Source: Buddleja alternifolia (taxonomy: Eukaryota; Streptophyta; Magnoliopsida; Lamiales; Scrophulariaceae). Taken from it: DNA of 64,000 nucleotides. The notes beneath the pieces are model-generated. The model was given only the letters and a program-made list of their open reading frames with translations. It had not been told where the DNA came from and made no database searches. Location of the stretch: the NCBI GenBank assembly GCA_019426215.1, contig CM033403.1, positions 3,239,001-3,303,000 of the forward strand, read 5' to 3'. How positions within the stretch are numbered: position 1 is the first letter of the stretch; each line of letters begins with the position of its first letter. This document shows, piece by piece, positions 23,461 through 36,125 of this stretch. Position numbers and translations under genes: made by a program.

Positions 23461-24411
23461 GATGGCTTGAGCTCCTTGATCACACAAATTTCTGCTACAA
23501 GACACTTCTATCTTGTTGCTTCTTTCACCCAGAAATAATGCAAGTATTCCACTGATCTTGAATAAAGATCTTCTTGAACATTACACAAAAGTACTGCTTT
23601 AAATCAACACACTTTCTCACTCAGATGAAAGATGTTGAAGGTTTTTGTCACGGGTTTGTTTATTTTTGGGAAGTTCAAACAACTTAAAATATTTCAATAA
23701 TAGTGTAGGGTTCTTCTAAAAAGATGTTTGAGATATTGGTGACTGTCTTTGGAATGGTTATGAAAAGCTTGAAAGGATTTTGGCTATAGAATTTGTAAGT
23801 TTTTCTTTCAGCAAAGTTTGGACCCTTTTCCCTGTGTCTTTTTGTATATTTTTCTATCACTACTACAAAAAGAGCCTATTACAGCGCCCCAATTACAGCG
23901 GTTTTTCAAAAAACCGCTGAACGGAGGGGGCTATTACAGCGGTTCGTGAAAGAACCGCTGTAATAGGTAATACGCGGCACCTATTACAGCGGTTCTTTCA
24001 TGAACCGCTGTAATAAAGAACCGCTGTAATAGGCCTTTTACAGCGGTTCACTACTGAACCGCTGTAAAAGGCAGCTACAAAAAAAAAATAAAAAAAAATT
24101 AAAACCTATTACAGGGGTTTTTAAAAAAACCGCTGTAATAGGCCATGTACGAAAAAATTTGAAATATTTTTATCTTCCCGCTTCTCTCTCCCAATCTCAA
24201 AATTTAAAACCCATTTCAGCTTCTCTCCCTATTCTCGGCCTCTCTCTCTCTTGATCCCCCCTCCCCCCAAAAAGCTCGACACCACCACCACTTATCGGCG
24301 CCACCGCTACCACCACTTGCCGCCGCCGCCGCCACCACCACCACGATAGTAAGCTTCTTCTCTTTCTCTCTCTTTCTCTCTCCTTCCCTCTATATATATA
24401 TACATGTATAT

Positions 24412-24770
24412 TTGTATAAGTGTATATGTGTGGGTGTATGTTTATTTGTGTATGTGTGGGTGTATTTATTTTGTGTATATGTGTATATTTGTGTATGTGC
24501 GGGTGTATGTATATTTGTGTATATGTGGATGAGTTTGTGTATATTTGCGTATATGTTGATGGGCGTATGTATATTGTGTATATGTGGATGGGTGTATGTA
24601 TATTTGGGTATATGTTGATGGGTGTACGTATATTTGTGTATATGTTCATGGGTGTATGTATATTTGTGTATGTGTGGATGGGTGTATGTATATTTGTGTA
24701 TGTGTGGATGGGTGTATGTATATTTGTGTATATGTTGATGGGTGTATGTATATTTGTGTATTTACGAAAA
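24412..24770. repeat. Minisatellite with 30-bp unit inside the CACTA element
   Basis: Units resembling GGGTGTATGTATATTTGTGT plus a TATGTGGAT-type tail repeat about every 30 bp, with drift at the left end. It creates long but meaningless open frames in several phases. Confidence 0.85.
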
Positions 24771-24831
24771 TATTTCTCGGTTGAAATTTTGCGGTATTGA
24801 AATAACTCGAAATTCATATAGTCATAGGGAA

Positions 24832-25000
24832 ACGGTATTCTAAACAAAACGCATGACAAAGTCATGCGATCTCGGAATTTTAGCCATTTGAGATCGTTTA
24901 AGGCCTCAAATTTCCATTTTATTACAAAAATACCATATTTTCACGAGATCGCAAGGTTTTACCTTGCGTTTTGTTTGGAATGCCGTTTCTCTATGACCAT
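24832..25000. repeat. Imperfect inverted repeat inside the CACTA element
   Basis: ACGGTATTCTAAACAAAACGC on the left pairs with GCGTTTTGTTTGGAATGCCG on the right, and the arms continue inward through GCATGACAAAGTCATGCGAT. It could form a hairpin transcript. No function is assigned. Confidence 0.6.
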
Positions 25001-26219
25001 TGGAATTTTGTGTCATTCCAACTTAGTCAAATGTTTTTTTTTTATTTTTCCGGGGCCTATGAAAGCGGTTTTGGAAAAAACCGCTGTAATAGTCTACACA
25101 ATTATAGCTGTTTTTTCCAAAACCGCTTTAATAGGCCCTGGAAAAATAATTTTTTTTTAATAGCGGTTATTTGTGTAACCGCTGTAATAGGTATAAAATA
25201 ACCGCTGTAATTGGCCTGAACCAATTACAGCGGTTAAAATCGCTGTAATTGGCAAAAAAAAACCGCTGTAATAGGTAATTTCTGTAGTAGAGTATATAGA
25301 AAAATTATCTTTTTCACTTTTATATCTTCGTTGTATATAACTGTATTTTAGGGTTTTTGCTGAGAGACTATTTATTGGTTCTTGGAATATGTCCGTTGGA
25401 CACAATTAGGAGCACGTCTCTCGAAACATTCCTTATTTCTGACATTCCTGATTTTTGGCTATTTAAAATGGTCAGGCATGTTCTTGGTTTCCTAAATCCG
25501 ACTGTCTTGTCAAAAATGTGGCTTGCCTATAAGTTATAGTGCGTATATTTTATAGCACTTATCCAGCTTTCAATGCATTCCGAATTTATTTTCGTTGGAA
25601 ATAAATATCCGTTAATGATTGCATTTAAGTCCTTTATAACTTGGGTTTAATCTTCAGGTAAATCTGAATGCTGAACGCTTGAGAGCTTGATGCTAAAAAC
25701 TCGGAAACTGTCCTTAAGCTCTTGACGGACGCTTAAGACAAGTCCTTATCTTATCTTGAATTCCAGACCCTGATCTTCAACTTCATCACTTAATAGACTC
25801 ACTCAGAACTCTATTAGTGATTTGGTATCACATACTTAGTCTAAAGTCTATAAAGATAAAAATTACAAGCTTAGTAAAATAAATAAGCTTTCAGATGCTT
25901 ATACATTTATTCTATGAAAGCTTATACTTACATTGTTTTTGGGCTTTAATATAAAATCCTAATTGTCATCATTAAAACATCAAACATGAAATTCCTAAGA
26001 ATTTCCCCCTTTTTGATGATGGCAATACTCATTCTTTTATAGTTCAAGAGTTAGACAACCAAAATAAAAGTTAGCTTTGGTTAGTTAAGGTTAGTTAAAG
26101 TTAGTTAAGCTTCAACGAGATGTTTCAGCTGAAAATGCACTTTATATATATCGATGAAAGTACAAACATTTTACAACTAAACAAAACATATAGAAAAGAC
26201 AAGAATATAGATAATGTAA

Positions 26220-29200
26220 AGCAGATATTCTTAATGTTCTGATCCAGCAGTGTATCTACTAATCATCTCAGCCTTGATCGCTTCAGACAACTTTTCTTCA
26301 AGGGCAATCATTGCTGCATGATCTTTGTCTATGATTTTGTTCTCATGCGTTTGTCTCTTCTGATAAGCTACATAGCGTCTATTCCATTCACTTGGATCAA
26401 TGCGCATGTGCCTTAGACATATCCTGAATGCTTGATTGAATTTTGACTTCTTCTATTCTTTAGCTATGATCTTCGGATCAGTAGGCTCTGGAAGAGGCGC
26501 TCGTTCAATAGGAATGTCAAACTGTTGAAGCCTTGCTTGAGAAGGCACAAGCAAATTAGCATAGAATGCTATTGGAGAAAACCATGTCGTTCTGCTGGGC
26601 GCTCTAGAAGCTGCTATCTAAGATGGATATCTTAGTTCTCTATTCGGCGGTGGAGGAGGAGGGAGTGTTACTTGGCGTTTTGACGGCGGCGGAGGATCCT
26701 GAGCTCTTGAACTAGATTCTTTCCTCTTCTCTTCCCCCTTATTGCCATCATCAGTCTGCATTAGGTGCTCTGTTAGAAGACTGGCTTGAGAAACAATCTG
26801 AGCCATAGAGGCCTCTAAGGTGTCAAGACGCTTGTCAAAATGCTCCTTCATGGCTATCTGATTAGCTCGATTAGCATCAGCCATCTCCTAAAGCGTTTGA
26901 AGATTTTCAGCCATAGTAGTTTTAGCAGCTCCGCGCATATGGGCAATTTGAGCATCCATATTCTGAGATTCAATCTTTGCGAGACCAGTCTTGATCCAGT
27001 GGAGAGCTTCAGCATTCTGAGTGGCATGATCACTTACTTCCTCCAAAACGGATTTCAGCAAAGGAATAAACGCTTGGTCAGCAGTAGAAGGAACCGCTTG
27101 AGAAGCTGGTCGCTTGAATCTAGATGAGGTCTTAAGAGATGCAAGATCTGGTTGATGTGCTGGATCAAATATTGTGCCTTGTATTTCAATCGGAAGAACA
27201 TCATCAGAAACAGCAGGAACAAAAGCGTCAGGAATCGCCTCTGGAGGGGACGTATGTTCTTATTCCTCTGTACGCTCAGAAGTAGTTGCCGCTTCAGGTG
27301 CAGATTCTACCACAGGCACTTCCTCAAGCGCTGACTCCTCTTGATGAAAGTCAGTGAATTGGAAGTTCAACCTGGCTAAAGGTTCATTTGCATAGACATT
27401 TGAAGCACTCTCAATAAGTTCATTTATATGCTGAAGTGGAAGGTAAGTACCTTGAATGAGTGTCCGAAGTGGACTATCCATGGCCCTGATATACATGGGA
27501 CCCAAGATATCCAACAGATGGTTCGGGAAGATTCTGGACGGTGCTTGACAAATCGAAAAGAACATGTCTAGGCAGTAATGCGAGGAAAAAGCAATTATCT
27601 TATCTGTTGGAAGACGTTGAAAACGTTAAGTTTCAGGCACATATGCTCTGTAGTATTCTTCCAAGTATGGATAGATGGCTTTAGCAATGCCTTGATTCCA
27701 TTCCAGCAATGAAAGGACAAACTCATAATGTTCTTGTACTTTCTTTCTGATGGAAGGGAGCAGTGGATATCCTTAAAAGAATCTGATCACGGAGACGTTC
27801 CATTGTCGCAGATTGGCTGTTAAGATTTTGTCGAAATGAGAGATAGGAGACATGATCTTCACCATCAGGTTTAAATTGTCATCACAGTGGCTGGGAGTGA
27901 TACAAATATCTGAAACTGCTTTAGTTGCACTGGTTGACACTTCGCTATTGAAGCATAGAGGAGTTGTTGTAAGTCTGTACAATGCTTGGCGCAAAAATTT
28001 CTCCATTTGTCGGCGAACTTCTGGTAACTTAGCAATTGGCCCTACTTGCTGTTCACGCTTCTCCAGGAAGTACTTGGCAAATTGACGCTTCTTGTCATGC
28101 ATGCCTATGCTAAAGAGATGAGGAGCGTTGACCAAGTCTTGAAAAGTATACTGGTTGCCCATGTATGGTTCACACCAATTTATCTCATTCATGCAATAAT
28201 CTGCTCCGGCATTGACTAAAGCCCTGATGCCTTCATGGTGAATGTCTCGGATTGATTCAAAATGGTGTTTATCTTTTTGATAGTTGGCATTCCATACACT
28301 GTTAAAATAGTCATCAACTTCTTCTTGAATCAAGTCCGTGAGAAACGCTGGACCCTCACCGGCATGAACACCTTTATTCCTCCAAATGCGAAGTGGATTT
28401 GCTGAATTTAGATTTTCAGCACTGCGTGCCACATGAGGAAAATGAGTGTAGCCTTCTCTGTTTAAGAGCTCCTCTGTTGGATTGAGAAACTCAACAGGTA
28501 TACACTTATAGACTTTGATGTTTTAGTCTCTTGGAGCAAATCCAGTCGATTTGCTATGCCCCGTGTCCAGATAATATGCTAAGTCTATATCACATCTGGG
28601 AGTCCTGCCACCTTGTCTTTCTTCTTGGATGGAGAGAAAAGCAGGAATCTGACCAGTAGGTTCACCAAGCTCAATGGCTAAGTAGTATGCTCTTTCTACC
28701 TCTGTCAATTCCGTGTTGAATAATATGTCGCAAACAGATTGGTCATACTCTATCACTATAGCCACTTCATTCTCCGCAATAATGTGTCTTTCTTCATTGT
28801 AGCCTGCGGGAATAAAGTCTTTTTCCAGAGCTGGTGGTATGTAATTGATTGAATGATCAATAGTCTTCAGTGGATCCAGCTTGAAAAAGTGGCTTGGTTT
28901 CGTAATGTCTTCAGCAACGTTGTGACCTTCTGAGCGTACCTCTGTTATAACCTTAGAGATAATTGATGGTTGAACCCCTTCTATAATAGGTTCCTCAGCG
29001 TCTTTAGCAGCGTTTGAACTTTCAGCAAGGCGTACTGCGGCAACATCTTGAGCTATGGCCACTACTTCTTCCAAACCAACATCCAGATGGACATCGATTG
29101 GTGCTTCAACATCAGCTATAAGAAGAGCTGTAGCACAAGAACTATCCTCGATAAGGGGAGGATCTTCTACATAAGTAGGTAAAATAGTGTTGTGGGAAAA

Positions 29201-30390
29201 AATAAACTTAACCTGAGAACTAGTCTCAACAGCAACAGTGCCTTGAGCGCTTGGAACAATAGTCTCAGGCTCTTCAGGAGCAGGACCAGCTTGACTCTTG
29301 CTTGATCCTCTCGCCCTCTTGAAAATCTTGTTTACATTAACCCCTACAATTGGTTTGGGCGCTTGGGCAGGGAAAGCAGACGGTTCTTCATCAATATGAA
29401 TCTTTTTGAGGATCTTTTCCAGCTTCTTTCTCTTTATTAACGGAAGCTTGTCTTCCTCATCTTCATCAGTTTCTTCTTCATCCTTGCAAGGAGATGGAAT
29501 AGTTTGGGCCTTGGGCTTTCTGGGAGCCCTCTTCTTTGTAATAGTCGGACGTTTCACGACTTTCACTTGAGTTAGATGCTCAACCTCCTCATCTGACGCT
29601 TCGCGCACAACTTGGCGCTCAGATAGGGGTCTCGCAGCACCACCAATCTTGGGGGGTTGAAGAGATTATTGATGATCCTCTTCCCCAAGAACTTGGCCTT
29701 AGCCAACGTTTACCCAACAGAATTAACACATTCTGCTCTGAAAAGTAGATCACTCAGAATTACACCATAAGGTTTGTTTGTGGTGCTTAAGCAGTCTCTG
29801 AATCTGCTGAATACATAGTCGCTCCAGTTGACTTTGATATTTAGGAGTATGGGAGTCATCATCTGGAATTGCATCGGGTTAACTTTGTCGAATGTGCCCA
29901 CTCTGCATTCAACAATCTTGCTGTAGAAATCGGCCAACAATCTGTATCTTGATACTATATCTTTCTTCTCAAAATAAGGCTTGTATGGAACATCTTCATA
30001 CGCACTTATCTTGGTCCATGCTTCTTCAATTTGTTCAGTAGTAATGGATTCCACAGCCTTACCCTGATTGGGCAACTTAAAATTTTGGGCAATAGTTGCA
30101 GCAGAGAGAACGAATTCCTTAGAGTCCTTCTTGGAAAAGAAGAAAATGCAAGTGATGGAGGTCTTGTCCTTTGAGAGTTTAGCCTTCTTCCGGAAGAAAT
30201 CAACTTCAGTAGGAAAAAGATTGGAGTATCTGGTCAAGAACGTCTGAAGCCCGGCCTCGGCAACAGAATCCATCATCTGTTTTAGATCTATTTGAGTTTG
30301 CTCATACAAAAATTTCCAGTCCACCACAAGGCCTTCAGTAACCTTGATGGTTTCTTCAGGAGAAGCATTAGTAGATTTCTTGGGTGCCAT
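26220..30390 (-). pseudogene. E2 ORF3, broken
   Basis: It starts at 30390 with MAPKKSTNASPEETIKVTEG in an AAATGGCA context. Main open pieces are 30390-29710, 29608-28523, 28432-27773, 27565-27260 and 26884-26618. One frameshift lies near 29650; the other breaks are stops in phase. Shared landmarks with E1 are VDWKFLYEQ, CRVGTFDKVNP, KKRAPRKPK, SINYIPPALEKDFIP, GGRTPRCDIDLAYYL, MHDKKRQFAKY, GPMYIRAMDSPLRT and a C-terminal coiled coil. E2 has about 30 residues (near 28700) absent from E1. No known enzymatic motif is visible. Confidence 0.75.
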
Positions 30391-30399
30391 TTGAAGAAT

Positions 30400-31763
30400 T
30401 TTGAGAAAAAGAGTTGAGGTTTTGCTTTGAGAGAGAGAGTGTAGTTTTGTAGAGAGCTTGAGTAGAAATGGGTAATTTTCTGCAAGTAATTTTATTTTTG
30501 ATGACACAGTTTGAAAATTGTGTATTCTCGTCTCATTAAGATTTTGACACTTGTTAAAGCAATAAATCTCAGCCATTAATAATAGTAACTGCGGACGCGA
30601 GTTTGAGAAAAGTAAGTGCAGTTACATTTGGTAACTCCCACATATAAAATTTTGACGTCCGAGTAAAGACTGAAAGAAAACATTTGAGATTTTTGGTGTA
30701 ACGTACGCGCGTATGGGGTATTGACACATATTTGAGCACGTACTGTTTGTGAGCCGTCATTTTGAAAAGTTATTTAAGCACCCGCCATTTTTAAGTGATA
30801 GAAGCGTGTGAGTACAGATTAATTCTTTGAGTCTATCACATCACGAGTTGATGCTTGACACGATTTGAAAAACACCTTTTTATTTAAAGAAAATCTTATG
30901 TTGACGCTTGAATTAAATTTAAATCTTTTTATTTTTGAGCTTGCAACATATTATGTATAAATAATTACCACTTGGTTGTTTTGTTCATAAAAACGTTGTT
31001 TTTGATCATCGACGCTTACAGATGTGATTTAGTGCAAATTTTAAGATTCCCCCTACATTATATGTAGAAATGAAAATATGATGTATATAAAATTTGTTGT
31101 ATATAATTTGTTGTTTATAAAAGTTTTTATAATTTGTCCCACTTCCCAAGTGTGCGAAAAACATGGACACTGTATTTGATGGAGACAAATATATAATTTT
31201 AGTGTTAGCGTTCACTTTTGCAGTTACTTTTTGAATTTCAAAGTGGTTTAAAATATTCAGCGTGAGGTGTACGCGACCGAGATACAAGGAGCGTGTATTT
31301 ACGCATGTACATGTGCTAAACCGTCATTTTGGAAAACAATGAGTACCCTTTAGTTTTCTTGAACAGAGATAAGGGATGTCAAGTCAGCATTAATTGCATT
31401 GACTGATCCACTATTTTGTTTAGCATTGGGTAACATACGCTTGTTTTGAATTTCATTTTACTAAGCGCTAACTGGGAATCGGTTAAGCATTTAGTTTCTT
31501 TTAAAGTGTATTTAGACGCTAAAGGAAATTTAGAGCGTCTGAGCAATTTTTAATGCATAACGCTAAGTGCTTATGACCAATGCAAAGCGAAACATTTTTG
31601 GTCAATTTCTCTTAAATAAAGTTATCCCTTTTAAGGTTCCCTTATTTAGGTTCCCCCTAAAATTAACAAGTTATCAATAATATTTTCTTTGAAATAGTTG
31701 AAACATGAAATAAAGTAAGTTCCCCCTAAATTTTATGCCTATAAATTGTGATGCTTCGAATGA
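30400..31763 (-). promoter_or_regulatory. E2 noncoding leader between RNase H and ORF3
   Basis: About 1.36 kb without a convincing reading frame. It repeats features of the E1 leader: CTTGCAG at 30480-30486, a CT-rich stretch before the ORF3 start, the words CTGCGGACGCGAGTTT near 30590, and at least three TTCCCCCTA tracts (31050, 31655, 31720). Confidence 0.5.
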
Positions 31764-34195
31764 TCAAGCATTTAAATCAATCATACCTAGTTCACTTCTC
31801 AAAGTGGGAAATCGTTGTTCGTTGAGCGCTTTGGTGACGATTTCAGCCAATTGGTTTTCTGTACTAATAAAGTGCATGGAGATATCTTTTCTTTGAACAT
31901 GGTCACATAAGAAATGATAGCGGATGTCAATGTGTTTAGTTCTAGAATGAAGAACAGGATTTTGAGTCATAGCTAAAGCGCTTTGGTTATCGCAATGGAT
32001 TGCGGTTGGACTTAAGATTATACCATAATCTCTAAGTTGTTGCCTCATCAAAAGGATTGGTGCACAACAGCTTCCAGCGGCTACATACTCGGCTTCAGCG
32101 GTATAAGTAGCTATGGATTGTTGTTACTTACTATGCCACAAAATTAGTCTATCACCTTGAAATTGACATGTACCACTAGTACTTTTTCTATTTATTTTGC
32201 ATCATGCAAAATCTGCATCTGAGTAACCAATTAGTTCAAAAGGAGAATACCTTGGATACCACAAGCCCACATTTTGTGTGCCTTTTAGGTACTTAAGGAT
32301 CTTCTTGGCAGTAATTAAGTGTGATTCTCTAGGATCAGCTTGAAAACGTGCACACATGCATACCGAAAACATAATGTCAGGTCTACAGGCTGTAAGATAA
32401 TGGAGTGATCTAATGATACCTCTATAATTAGTGATATCAATTTTCTTTCCACTTTCATCTTTATCTAGTTTAAGCGTTTGGATCATTGGAATTTTTGAAG
32501 ATGATGCATTTTTCATACCAAATTTCTTAATCATTTCTCGAGTATATTTAGTTTGGTTAATAAATATGCCATTAGGGAGTTGGTTAACTTGTAATCCTAA
32601 GAAAGAAAGTTAATTCACCCATCATGCTCAATTCAAATTGATCATGCATCATTTTCGAAAATTTCTCACATAGACGCTTATTAGTAGATCCGAATATAAT
32701 ATCATCAACATAAATTTGGACTAAGAGAATATCTTCATTATGGGTAATTTTGAATAACGTTGTGTCCACACTGCCTTTTGAAAAGACTTTACCTATAAGA
32801 AAGATAGAGAGAGTGTTATACCATAAAGTGCCTTATCCAATTTGTATACCATACTTTTGCCATGGTTGTTGATGAATCCTGGTGGTTGCTCCACATATAC
32901 TTCTTCTTGGAGTTTACCATTCAAAAATGCACTCTTCACGTCCGTTTGATACACTGTGAACTTGTTGAATGCAGCAAATGCTAGGAACATTCGAATTGCT
33001 TCAAGATGGGCTACTGCAGCATATGTCTCGTCAAAATCAATACCCTCTTCTTGGCAATATCCTTGAGTGACTAATCTGGCTTTGTTTCTTACAACAATAC
33101 CATCTTCATCCATTTTGTTCCTGAAAACCCATCTAGTTCCAATAACTCCTTGGTGAGTTGGTCTTGGTACTAGCGTCCAAACCTTACTATGCTCAAATTG
33201 GTTAAGCTCTTCTTACATGGCTTCTACCCAACTTGAATCATTAAGCGCTTCATCCACTTTCTTTGGTTCCATTTGAGATAGGAAGCTTGCAAACATGGCC
33301 TCATTTATTGTAGCGGCTCTAGTTTTAACAAGTGCTCCAATATTTCCAATTACTAGCTCTGGTGGATGGTCTTTATGCCATTTTCGATCTGGTTGGAAAG
33401 GGTTGAGAGATTGATCAGGCGCTTGATTAATTTGCTCAGGCGCTTGACTACCATCTTGCGTAAGCGCTTCATCATTGATAGTTCTAATTTGCTCTTGATG
33501 AACATTCTCTTCATGATCATCAGTGTTTCTTACATTCTTGTCATCATTGATAACCTCACGAGTAATCTTAGGATTGGGCACAAAGATCTCATCATCTTCA
33601 TCAATATCACTATCATCACAAAGATTGATTTGTGACGCTTGTTGCGAAAGATCTTCAATTCCTACATCATTAACATTAACCTTACTCGGTTCTTGGTTAG
33701 CATCATCAAACACAACATGAATGGATTCTTCAACCTTTGATTTGATCTTATTTAGGATACGAAAACTCTTTCCATTTTTGGCATAGCCTAGAAAGATTCC
33801 TTCATCTGCTTTAGGATCAAATGTCTTTAGATTGTGGGATCCATTGTTATGAATGAAACATTTTGAACCAAATACATGAAAATATGAAACATTTGGCTTA
33901 CGTCCCTTCCATAACTCATATGGAGTCTTTTCATGTTGCTTGTTGATCATACACCGGTTCTGAGTGTAGCAAGCGGTATTGATAGCTTCGGCCGAAAACC
34001 TTTGAGGCAGCTTAGACTCGGCTAACATAGTCCTAGCAGCTTCTTTAAGCGTTCTGTTCCGTCACTCGGCAACTCTATTTTGTTGAGGTGTTCTAGGCAC
34101 TGAATACTCATGAATTATTCCAAAATCTTTACAAAATTTCTTAACAATATGGTTAGTAAATTTAGTTCCTCTATCGCTTCTAATTTCTCACGCTA
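31764..34195 (-). pseudogene. E2 pol: integrase C-terminus, RT and RNase H, broken
   Basis: Pieces in sense order: 34028-33213 (integrase C-terminal region and acidic linker, from MLAESKLPQRFSAEAINT), 33113-32793 (RT with [12 protein letters not shown]), 32769-32584 (RT active site [13 protein letters not shown] intact), 32534-32202, and 32051-31764 (RNase H end, SELGMIDLNA). Stops and frameshifts separate them, so no functional enzyme can be made. Confidence 0.9.
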
Positions 34196-35257
34196 TACAT
34201 TCCCCCTATGCATGATACCTATACCTTTGGTTTTACCTTTGGAGTTATCACCGAATATAACTTGAGGACCATTGGTTGCATGCATGATAGTTGATCAAGA
34301 GATCCTTTGAGCTAGTCATGTGCCTTGACAACCAACTATCTATGTACCAAATTGAAGTATCGATGTTGGCTTTAGGTAACTGCATTCAAAGGGCAGTTCT
34401 AATTCTTTTTAGGTACCTATTTTCTCTTAAGTCCTTCATTGTTAGTAACGTTAGTTTGAATTAGAATTTTCGGAACCCATATTTGCCTTGTCTTCATTAA
34501 GGGAAGAGTGGCCTTCTTAGGTTTTAGTTTGTGTTGTGTGTGCTTTTTAGGTGTATAGTAATATCCTTGATTATAGTAATAACCATAGTCATAATCATAA
34601 TTATCATAGTATCGATAATATGATCTAGATCGTTGTGGATATTGACGTTGGTATTTCCTTGGCGTTGGCTTAGGGTGCACTTTTGGTGCTAGACACTTCG
34701 CATTTGATTTGCTTGTAGAAGGTTTCTACTTAGTCTTTTGAGCGTTTGGATAGAACCACTTTTGCGAATCATTTACTTTGGTCTTTCCCATGCCTGAGTC
34801 AGCATTGACTTTCTCATTTGGACTCATACCATTGTCTTTGGGTTCATTCAGCGTTTGACTATTTGAACTCTTCTCAACAAAGGCTACACCTTTTCCTTTT
34901 TTGGTTGCTATAACCTTAGACGCTTTGGATTTATGACCAAATTTATCACAACCTAAACCGGTCTTTTCACCAAATAGTCTGGTTATTTCAGTCACATTAT
35001 CTAGCTTTCTTGATGCTTTTGATAATGATGAGATAAACTGCTCTGATTTGGCAAGTTTAGCGATCACTTCAGCTTCTCTCTTGACTATTATATCAATATC
35101 ACTTTTTAACTGGGTAATTTCACTTTCAAGAGATTGATTGTTCTCAATGCATTGTTGCTGAACTTGCAACTCTGCCTTGAGTGTCACGTTATCACTTTTA
35201 AGCGATGAAATAATATCAAAGTGATTTTGATATAACTTGGCGGCATCTTGACAATTT
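34196..35257 (-). pseudogene. E2 gag C-terminal half and start of pol, broken
   Basis: The coiled-coil part of gag (35262-34726) contains QQCIENNQSLESEITQLKSD, and the Tyr/Asp-rich tail lies at 34680-34417. Upstream gag with capsid and zinc knuckle is lost at the junction to gypsy DNA. Protease residues around 34200-34380 are decayed. Confidence 0.8.
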
Positions 35258-36125
35258 ATCAAGAAACTGCTTGAATACCCGATTCATTAAGTCCATAAAA
35301 GCTGCAGGAGCATTCGTTAAACCAAAGGGCATTACTAGAAACTCATAATGGCCGTACCTTGTTCTGAATGCAGTTTTCCGTATATTTTCCTCCTTGATTT
35401 TTAGTTGATGATAACCAGAACGCAAATCAATCTTAGAAAACACCGATGCACCTTGCAATTGATCAAACAAGTCATCTATTCTGGGAAGGGGATACTTATT
35501 CTTGATTGTTACTTTATTTAGTTCTCTGTAATCAATGCATAACCGCAAGGTTCCATCTTTCTTTTTAACAAACAACACAGGAGCTCCCCAAGGAGAATAA
35601 CTAGGGCGAATGAAACCTTTATCAAGCAAATCCTATAGTTGCACTTTTAACTCTTTTAACTCTGTTGGTGCCATTCTATATGGTGCTTTAGAAATAGGGG
35701 CAGTTCCTGGCACAACATCACTCACAAATTCAACCTCTCGATCTGGTGGTAGTCCTGTAAATCATCTGGAAATACTTCTAGGAATTCTCTAACCACTTCC
35801 ACATTTTCAGGCTTTAAATGTGTCTCAATTGAAGTGTCCACCACACTTGCCAAATATCCAACACAACCTTTGTTCAACATCTTTTGGGCCTTCAATGCCG
35901 ATATAATTGGTAAGGAAAATGAACCTGAAGTGCCGCTAAACATAAATTGTTCTTTTCCAGGTGGCTGAAAGATCACGACTTTCTTATTACAATCAATGAT
36001 GGCATGATATTTGGTAAACCAATCCATACCCAAAATAACCTCAAAATTTGAAATTGGTAGAACAACAAGATCAGCATATAGTGTTCGGCTACCAATCTGA
36101 ATAGAACAAGCCCTTAGGGGTGGAG
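35258..36125 (-). pseudogene. Ty3/gypsy fragment: protease to first half of RT
   Basis: 36033-35722 carries the end of the aspartic protease domain (MGMDWFTKYHAIIDC, preceded by VVLPISNFEVIL) and the linker to RT. 35629-35258 carries RT with [33 protein letters not shown] and [17 protein letters not shown], and stops before the YVDD box. One base is missing near 35740 and a stop lies near 35634. The type resembles chromovirus RT; clade assignment is inference. It is the same strand as E2. Confidence 0.9.

Larger units (their letters stand above)
23858..25292. mobile_element. Non-autonomous CACTA (En/Spm-type) element, 1.44 kb
   Basis: It starts CACTACTACAAAAA and ends TTTCTGTAGTAGAG, inverted apart from single changes, with TAT on both sides (23855-23857, 25293-25295). 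A 3-bp duplication and CACTA ends define the superfamily. Both subterminal regions are packed with direct and inverted copies of CCTATTACAGCGGTT. The interior holds a CT- and CCG-rich stretch (24180-24340), a 30-bp minisatellite (24412-24770) and an inverted repeat around 24832-25000. No transposase is present. Confidence 0.8.
23461..26000 (-). repeat. E2 3' LTR, partial, with a CACTA insertion
   Basis: From GATGGCTTGAGCTCCTTGAT onward it follows the inner part of the E1 LTR, then resumes after the CACTA element and ends near 26000 in CCTAAGA, followed by the PPT. Without the insertion about 1.1 kb of LTR remains; the outer part is missing where E1 abuts. It is clearly more diverged than the E1 LTR pair. 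Confidence 0.85.
26001..35257 (-). mobile_element. E2: decayed Sirevirus-like copia, 5'-truncated
   Basis: Same order as E1 on the minus strand: PPT beside the LTR at 26000, ORF3 (30390-26220), noncoding leader (30400-31763), RNase H, RT, integrase remnant and the C-terminal half of gag. The zinc knuckle, PBS and 5' LTR are absent because the element ends at 35257 against gypsy DNA. Most of the integrase catalytic core is deleted near 34195. Many stops and frameshifts make it older than E1. Confidence 0.9.

Noticed and set aside
24197..24865. 222-codon open frame rich in Thr-Asn-Ile-His
   Set aside because: It is a translation of the 30-bp minisatellite; several other frames over it are also open.
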